Translations under genes and position numbers: made by a program
Assembly (NCBI GenBank): GCA_001692895.1
Contig: KV748232.1
Span: forward strand, 248,001 to 312,000
DNA from: Cenococcum geophilum 1.58
Lineage: Eukaryota > Ascomycota > Dothideomycetes > Gloniales > Gloniaceae
Reading direction: 5' to 3'
DNA: 64,000 bases
In this document: positions 58,396 through 64,000 of the stretch, in pieces
How positions within the stretch are numbered: position 1 is the first letter of the stretch
How the letters are laid out: the number at the start of each line of letters is the position of its first letter
The notes under the pieces: model-generated
What the model was told of the DNA's origin: nothing
What the model saw: the letters and a program-made list of their open reading frames with translations, nothing else
Databases searched by the model: none

Positions 58396-58590
58396 TGTTG
58401 GTTACACAAGGTGATATTACGTAGCTACGGTTCGTAGATAGTATGATAATTGTTTTTTAATTGTTGAAAGCAAAGGATCGTAAGGATCGCAGTGCCTAAG
58501 TAGGGGGCTGATGAGTCACTATAAGGGTGATTAATTAGAGACACGTGACTACGTAACCTGTCCATATACTCCTGTCCATATATTCTAACA
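58396..58590 (-). repeat. 5' LTR of the non-autonomous Copia derivative
   Basis: Plus strand TGTTGGTTACACAAGGTG ... TATTCTAACA, 195 bp, followed by GAAAA. Confidence 0.92.
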
Positions 58591-58595
58591 GAAAA

Positions 58596-59990
58596 TATAT
58601 TAAAAGGAATCTTATCAAGTATTAAATAAAGGATTTAACCAATTTTAAACCACTAGTTAAGAAGATTAGGAACGGCGCTATTTTGCTTATTGCTATTATT
58701 AGAATAGATCTTAATAAACTTAAAGCCTATATTATAATCAGTTATTAAAGAGCCAAGCTTATAATTAAATTAATACTTTTAGATTGCTAATACTAAGACT
58801 ATAAGGTAACAAGCTTTATACTACTTAGCCACAGTATAAACCTATAAAAGGTAAGCGAGTAACTGGCAAGATACTAGGTATAGCTGTATGGAACAATATA
58901 TATAAGCGAGGTAACTTGTTATCTAATAAGGACTATTACTATATTTTTAGTAAAGTATAATCCTTATAGTTATAGAAGGCCTAAAAGTACTAATTAAAGC
59001 CTTTTACCTTTATTAATAAAATAAGCCACTATACTAAGTAATGATATTCTGTTTATAGATATCCAGATATTATAAACAAGATTAATTTACTAAGTGTAAT
59101 AAGGAGGAGGTCTTTAATATTAATGAGTCGCTATTTAAATACGGATTTAATCTAATTACTTAGTAATACAAGCACTTTTAAAAGATAGTCCTAGATCTAA
59201 GGATAATTAAAGGTTAATAAAGCGCGTATATAAGGACTTATAGCCTAATAGAAGATAATATCTTATAGAATTATTTAATTAATATAAGCTTAAATATAGT
59301 TAGCTACTTAAAACGGCTGGCTTTTATAACTATTAATAGGAGTAGAAGCTTTAATGGCTAGAAGTTATATTTTATTACTATATCCTTTAAGATTAATAAT
59401 AATCTTGTACTCTAATTTTAAATGGCGGCTAATATAATTATTGCCGTTAATTATAAGTAAAGTACCTAGTCTTTAAGTTAAATAGTAGAGCTTATATGGC
59501 TAAAGCCTCTTTTTATATAAAGGACCGTTTAAAAAGAGTTTACTTTACACTTTTATATTAGTAATATAGGAGCTTTACATAATAGTAACCGTTTATTAAT
59601 AACCTAATATCTATATTTACTAATATACTTGTAGTATATTATTAGGTAGATATTATTCTAATTAATAGAAAAGATATAGCCGTAGTTCTAATTGGCTTGA
59701 GGAGGCTCTTATAATATGGAATTATCTTAATCGTTTAATTTAATAATATTATTATTTGGAAGGGGGGAGGAAGTAGTTAATCTATAAATCTTACGCGGCA
59801 CTAAAGGAGTTATATAACGCGTAGATTATAAATTTAATAAGGAAGAAGTAGAGGAAGAAGCTCTACTACTTAGCTAACGCGTAAAATATAATATACGTTA
59901 TATTTTATATAGGTAGTATAGGAGAATGGGTTACGGCGCGTAATAGGGATATTAGGAAAAGTGCTTCCTATTATAGGGTAACCGTCTAGG
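58596..59990. other. RIP-degraded DNA, possibly coding in origin
   Basis: The plus strand has coding-like patches (e.g. NKEEVFNINESLFKYGFNL near 59100, faintly like a DDE-transposase block) but no extended frame I can name. No terminal repeats were found. Confidence 0.3.
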
Positions 59991-61540
59991 TATAGATGGT
60001 CGGGGAGCTGAGCCCAAAACGGCCTAGCAAACGCGAGGTCTTAGCGCCCTAGATAACTTCACTCTCAATTAAGCTCTTTAGCCTTAAATACCTCGACGCT
60101 TAATTAATAAATGATAATTAAGTAAGCTAGAGCTTTATATTAGCTATATATGTTATATACTAACTTATATACTAGATTTATAATCTAATAGCTCTTCCAG
60201 AGCTTTGAAAATGCCTTTTAAGTAAGTAATTTTTTAAGTTATATAATTTTTATATATATTTAGAAACAAAAGTCCTCTAAAACCATTTTTTTTTTAAATT
60301 TATAGAGATATATTTTTTTTCTTTCTCGGCTTTATATTATATTGCTTACTAGTTTCTTAGTTATTCGAACACATTAGCTTTAAATTAGCAAATTCAATTT
60401 TTTTAAAAATTCGTTTCTTGGTTTTTTACTATAGCGATTACTTAATTATTAGATTTTCCGATATACTAGGCTTTTTTTCTTACTAGGAAAAATTATTTTA
60501 TATACAACCTCTTACTTTATAGGCCTATAGTTTTTCCTATTTACTTATTTTTTTTTTGTATTTTTTCCGAGAATTATTTTAAATTTTAGGTATTAGATCT
60601 ACTAGTATTACTACTATTACCGCTGCCAAAAAAGTAGTATACTAGAAAAGATAGTTATTAGAAAAGCTATTAAAGGTATTTTTTTTTAAAATAGTTTTAA
60701 AAATATACTAATTATATCTAGGAGGAACAAGGTAAAGACCTTAAGAAGAAGTTAAGGTAAGAAATATTCTATTTTTTCTTGGTTTTTTTTAATCAATATT
60801 TTGGGGCTAGTTTCTAGGGATATAAAGACGTAGATCCTAGATGCTATACTTACCACATCTAGAATACAGTATAATTTTACTATTTTTCCCATAAATAAAA
60901 GCAATTAAATTTTTTTTTTTAGGAAAATACCTTTTAATAGTAAGATTAATAGCACTAAGGAGGTTAAAAACTTCCTTATAGCTATAATTATAAAGTGTAT
61001 TATTAAAAATTCTAATATTAGTAATTTAATTTCTTACTTTACCTAGGAATTAATTCTGGAGCTATAATATATAAAGAAAGGCCTTTAGAATATAAGAAAT
61101 CTAGTTTATTTCTTATATATTTTATTAAACACTAAGTAGGCCGATAGAAATAATATATATAATCCTCTATAAGAAAGAATTTTAGGGTCTTAAAGGCCTT
61201 AAGAAGGTATCTACACAATAGCCTACGCGCTGTTATATAATATATCGCTAAGCTTAAAAAGACTGCATAAGTACCCCCCACCCCCCCAGGCTTTATAAGC
61301 TCTAGCGAATAGGAAACTTCTCTAGGATAACTATACTATGCTCTATAAGGTTGTAGTTAATAAGTAGAAATAGTATAAGTAGTAAGAAATACACTTAAGA
61401 AAAGGAAATTTAGAATATTAATAACGCTTTATCGCCTGTCTCCTATGCTGAAAAATAGTATTAGTAAGCTTTTAAAAATTGGAACTAAGTTAATTGGCAT
61501 TAATCCTAAGGTTCCGCTAGTTGCAGTATAATTTTCTAAT
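59990..61540. other. AT-rich DNA with T-runs, no identifiable gene
   Basis: 60000-60080 is a small less-mutated patch. 60100-60960 is rich in T8-T10 runs. A C-rich run lies at 61277-61290. Nothing recognisable as a gene or RNA. Confidence 0.55.
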
Positions 61541-61549
61541 TAGGCCTAT

Positions 61550-64000
61550 GTGACCTAGGAGACTTTAGTAACTCTAATACCTATCTTAAACGCCTTATAG
61601 ACGACTTTTAGTAGAGCCTTTATTAGACCGTCTACTGGCTAGTCCACGCCTAGTATATAGTGTAGTTTAATTCTACCCCGTTTAATATTATCCTTAATTT
61701 TATAGAGCTTAATATTTATATAGCGCTCCTTTAGCACTAGTTACTCGCCCTTAGTAAGTGCTTAAATGTTCGCACTGTCCGTATAGATCTGAATTAGAGC
61801 TAGGTCTATACTGTTATAGTTAAGGGCTCTTAGGAAGATCGCGATCTTAATCGCTTTTTATACTACCAATTTAATTGCTAGGTACTTTGCTACCGTAAAG
61901 GACGTTACTACTATTAATTGCTTCTTTAAAGCCTATTTAATTAAAGCTCTAATTAGTTTAATAAACTAGCCCTAAGTTAATTTGCAGTTATCTAGATTAT
62001 TACTATAAGCTGTATTAACGTACATCTCTAGGTTAAGTCTTTCTGGGTTATACTGCTTCCTTTAACGTTTGCGGTATATTAATCTTATATAGAGCTTCTA
62101 GATAAGGTTTTAGAGGAGTTAGCTGCATTTATATATAGGATAAGAATGTAATTACTATATAGGAGACCTTCTTCTTTTAGCTATAAGTATTTACTCTAAT
62201 AGAAAGCTCCTCTAGTTTAGTAGCCTCTATCTCTATACTTGCCTTAAGCTATTAGTTAATTTAATAGACCCTATTATTATCTAAATTAATATTATCTTAA
62301 TCGTTATAGTCTTTATTATCGCTTTTAGCAACCATTAGTATTAAGCTCTCCCTGCCCACTAGGAGGGAGTTAGTAGTTAATTATTAAGCTACCTTCTTAA
62401 AGGCTTATAGGGCCTTAGCTGCATTCTTTATAGTAGGTGTATTGGTTATTTAAAATATAGTGGCGTACTGTTATATATCTTTATACAGATTAGTCGCCTT
62501 CTTAGAGGCTAGTACTAATGCTAGGGAATCCCTTAACCCCGCCAAGGAGCCCCAACCCAATAACCAATTTAACTGTATTAATGGGCCTGGTTCTAGTAAG
62601 GGAGATAATTATAGTATTGCCTCTCTTAGACCTAGTTCTTTTAGAACTAAGTTAGGAGTATAGAGTCCTTCTAGTTTATCTATACGGTGTTCCTTTTTTT
62701 TTAGTGCTTTTATAGTAGGGTAGGTAACTATAGTAACTATAATAGTAGTTAAACCTTATAGTTTCAGTTGTAGTTCTAGCTCTGGCTTTTATATAATAAG
62801 CTTATTTTCTAGCGTAGCAATTAGTAGATCTAAAGTCTTATTAAATATTACGTCGCGTAATTATATAATTTTATTTTTAGTTAGTATCTAAACATAATAA
62901 ATATAACTATTATTGCCTTTATAACTAACTATATGTTCTTTTTTAGTTTATAGAGCTAGCTCCTTTAACTATATACTCTCTGGTCCTTTAATATGGACAT
63001 AAGTAGCAGTATCGTAACGTTATAGATATAATATATTTGGTATACGTATTTCGAACAGCTGATTATAGTACTTAGCATTAATTTAAAATAGTAATCTAGT
63101 CTCTTTTCCGTAAGGTATTCTATTCTAAATTTAAATCGCTATCTTATAAACTTTATCCTATAGGTGTTCTAGTAAATTAGCCTTAATTATTATTAATCTA
63201 GCTATGCTTAATATAATGCCTTTAATATATTTAGGCGTTCCGTTTTGCTTAGAGGTATAGAGAGCTATACGCAGTATATTTATGCCTACTAATTTAGCGT
63301 AGTTAGTAAGCTCCTTAATGATAAACTCTCTGCCGCTATTAATTACTAGTAAACCGATATATTATTAAGTTTGGTTATATACTAGATTATTAAGCTCTTA
63401 AAGTCTTTCTGCGGCGATTGTCTTCTTAGTTCTAAAGTAGGCGTATATATATCTAGTGTACGCTTTTACAAAAATTGCTATATACTTATTGCCCCCAACT
63501 CCATTTAGGGTAGGGTAAAAAGTATTAGTATACACACATTTAAACGAACGCTAAGGTAGTAGAGGTGTAGTTTAAGAAACCTAGCGCTTTACTATTACTA
63601 GGTAATAGGCCTCGCATTAAGTCAGCATACCTATAAGGTTAAAGTCGCCTATTTTAGCCACCTTCCATAGTATATCCTTACCTATATAGCTGAGTTGCTA
63701 ATATAGTATATTGATATTAAGCTGCTATATAGTGGCGTGCGCAATGTGTTAAGGCTTTAGAGCCAATTAAACTATATATAGGCCGTTTATATAAGTTACT
63801 CTACCTATTACTAAGTTATCTAAAAACCTCCAAATTGTATAGCTACCTGTTTCCTTATTAGGTCTAATATAGAGCTACTTATACTTCTTAAAAGCTAACT
63901 CTAAGATAAGCTTATAAGGTAATTTAGATATAAAGAAGGCTTTAGTAGCTAGTATATAGGTGCTACCGTAGTCTATTAGTAAGGGTATATACACCATTTC
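61550..64000 (-). mobile_element. Ty1/Copia fossil, family C, running off the right edge
   Basis: On the minus strand the right part shows a Copia integrase core: GGNKYIAIFVKAYTRYIYAY near 63500, LLVINSGREFIIKELTNYA near 63350 and SKQNGTP near 63240. This is followed by the usual post-integrase segment (63000-62880) and a linker. RNase H follows at 62000-61560 (YINAAYSNNLDN.K, IQIYTDSANI, KLHYILGVDQPVDGL). Integrase lying upstream of RNase H is the Copia order. A recognisable RT core was not found between them. LTRs were not found: the 3' one may be degraded around 61000-61500 and the 5' end is outside the window. Broken, many breaks, strongly RIPed. Confidence 0.8.

Larger units (their letters stand above)
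56050..58590 (-). mobile_element. short non-autonomous Copia family A derivative keeping LTRs and gag-like region
   Basis: 2541 bp with 195-bp LTRs and a perfect GAAAA duplication (56045-56049 and 58591-58595). The LTR starts like the family A LTRs (TGTTGGTTACACAAGGTGAT) but differs in the middle. Its right third (57560-58395) is homologous to the 5' end of copy 2 (54700-55497) and partly of copy 1. That covers the leader and the start of gag (MATAIPNN at about 57972, minus strand). It then has a long Pro/Gln-rich repeat region (57000-57530) and a 500-bp non-coding left part. No integrase, RT or RNase H is present, so it depended on relatives for movement. Broken, but much less RIPed than its relatives. 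Confidence 0.85.

Overview
This 64 kb window reads as a repeat-rich block of a filamentous ascomycete (Pezizomycotina) genome that has been heavily altered by repeat-induced point mutation (RIP). The evidence is direct. Most of the window is very AT- and TpA-rich, CpA/TpG are scarce, and recognisable coding frames are riddled with TAA/TAG stops where CAA, CAG or TGG would be expected. The transposon families (chromoviral Gypsy, Copia, Tad-like LINE, hAT, PIF1-type helicase, DUF6589-like protein) are all ones known from ascomycetes. The one intact gene carries a 47-nt intron with GT..AG ends and a TACTAAC branch site. I see no rRNA, tRNA or CRISPR array.

Layout, left to right. 1-325: less-mutated minisatellite-like DNA. 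419-578: a small TA-flanked MITE. 581-4950: degraded DNA with one 216-bp LTR copy and two foldback repeats. 4950-6743: the 3' part of a chromodomain Gypsy element, whose LTR abuts a RIP-broken PIF1-like helicase (6744-8100). 8100-11870: degraded DNA with palindromes and a few GC-richer islands. 11870-14695: a 5'-truncated Tad-like LINE. 16324-16540: a solo LTR with a 5-bp target duplication. 16700-17598: an unidentified coding fossil. 17930-24091: a full-length Copia fossil on the minus strand (family A). 24097-27233: an unidentified coding fossil, a GC-rich island and a long fossil resembling DUF6589 proteins. 27239-37688: a full-length chromovirus on the minus strand, split by an hAT element (28828-31286) that still has perfect 8-bp target duplications. 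38592-44084: a full-length, lightly RIPed Copia element on the plus strand (family B).

44085-48930 is a non-RIPed island. It holds short tandem repeats, a 1.8 kb block bounded by 77-bp hairpin-containing direct repeats, and the only intact gene: a spliced gene (47164-48875) for a protein with a PD-(D/E)XK nuclease-like C-terminal domain. After it come a second family A Copia (49577-55712), a short non-autonomous derivative of the same lineage that keeps LTRs and a gag-like region (56050-58590), unidentified AT-rich DNA, and a third Copia fossil (family C) that runs off the right edge.

Five LTR elements plus one solo LTR and one hAT element have matched target-site duplications (CTTCT, ATTAG, ATAGC, TAAAC, GAAAA, GTTAG, TCTCTTAG), so their boundaries and part of the insertion order can be read from sequence. 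The genes do not form a pathway. The window is best understood as a transposon graveyard around one surviving gene island. I found no convincing new multi-gene system. The best leads are the nuclease-like gene, the hairpin-bounded 1.8 kb block beside it, and the gag-retaining non-autonomous Copia derivative.
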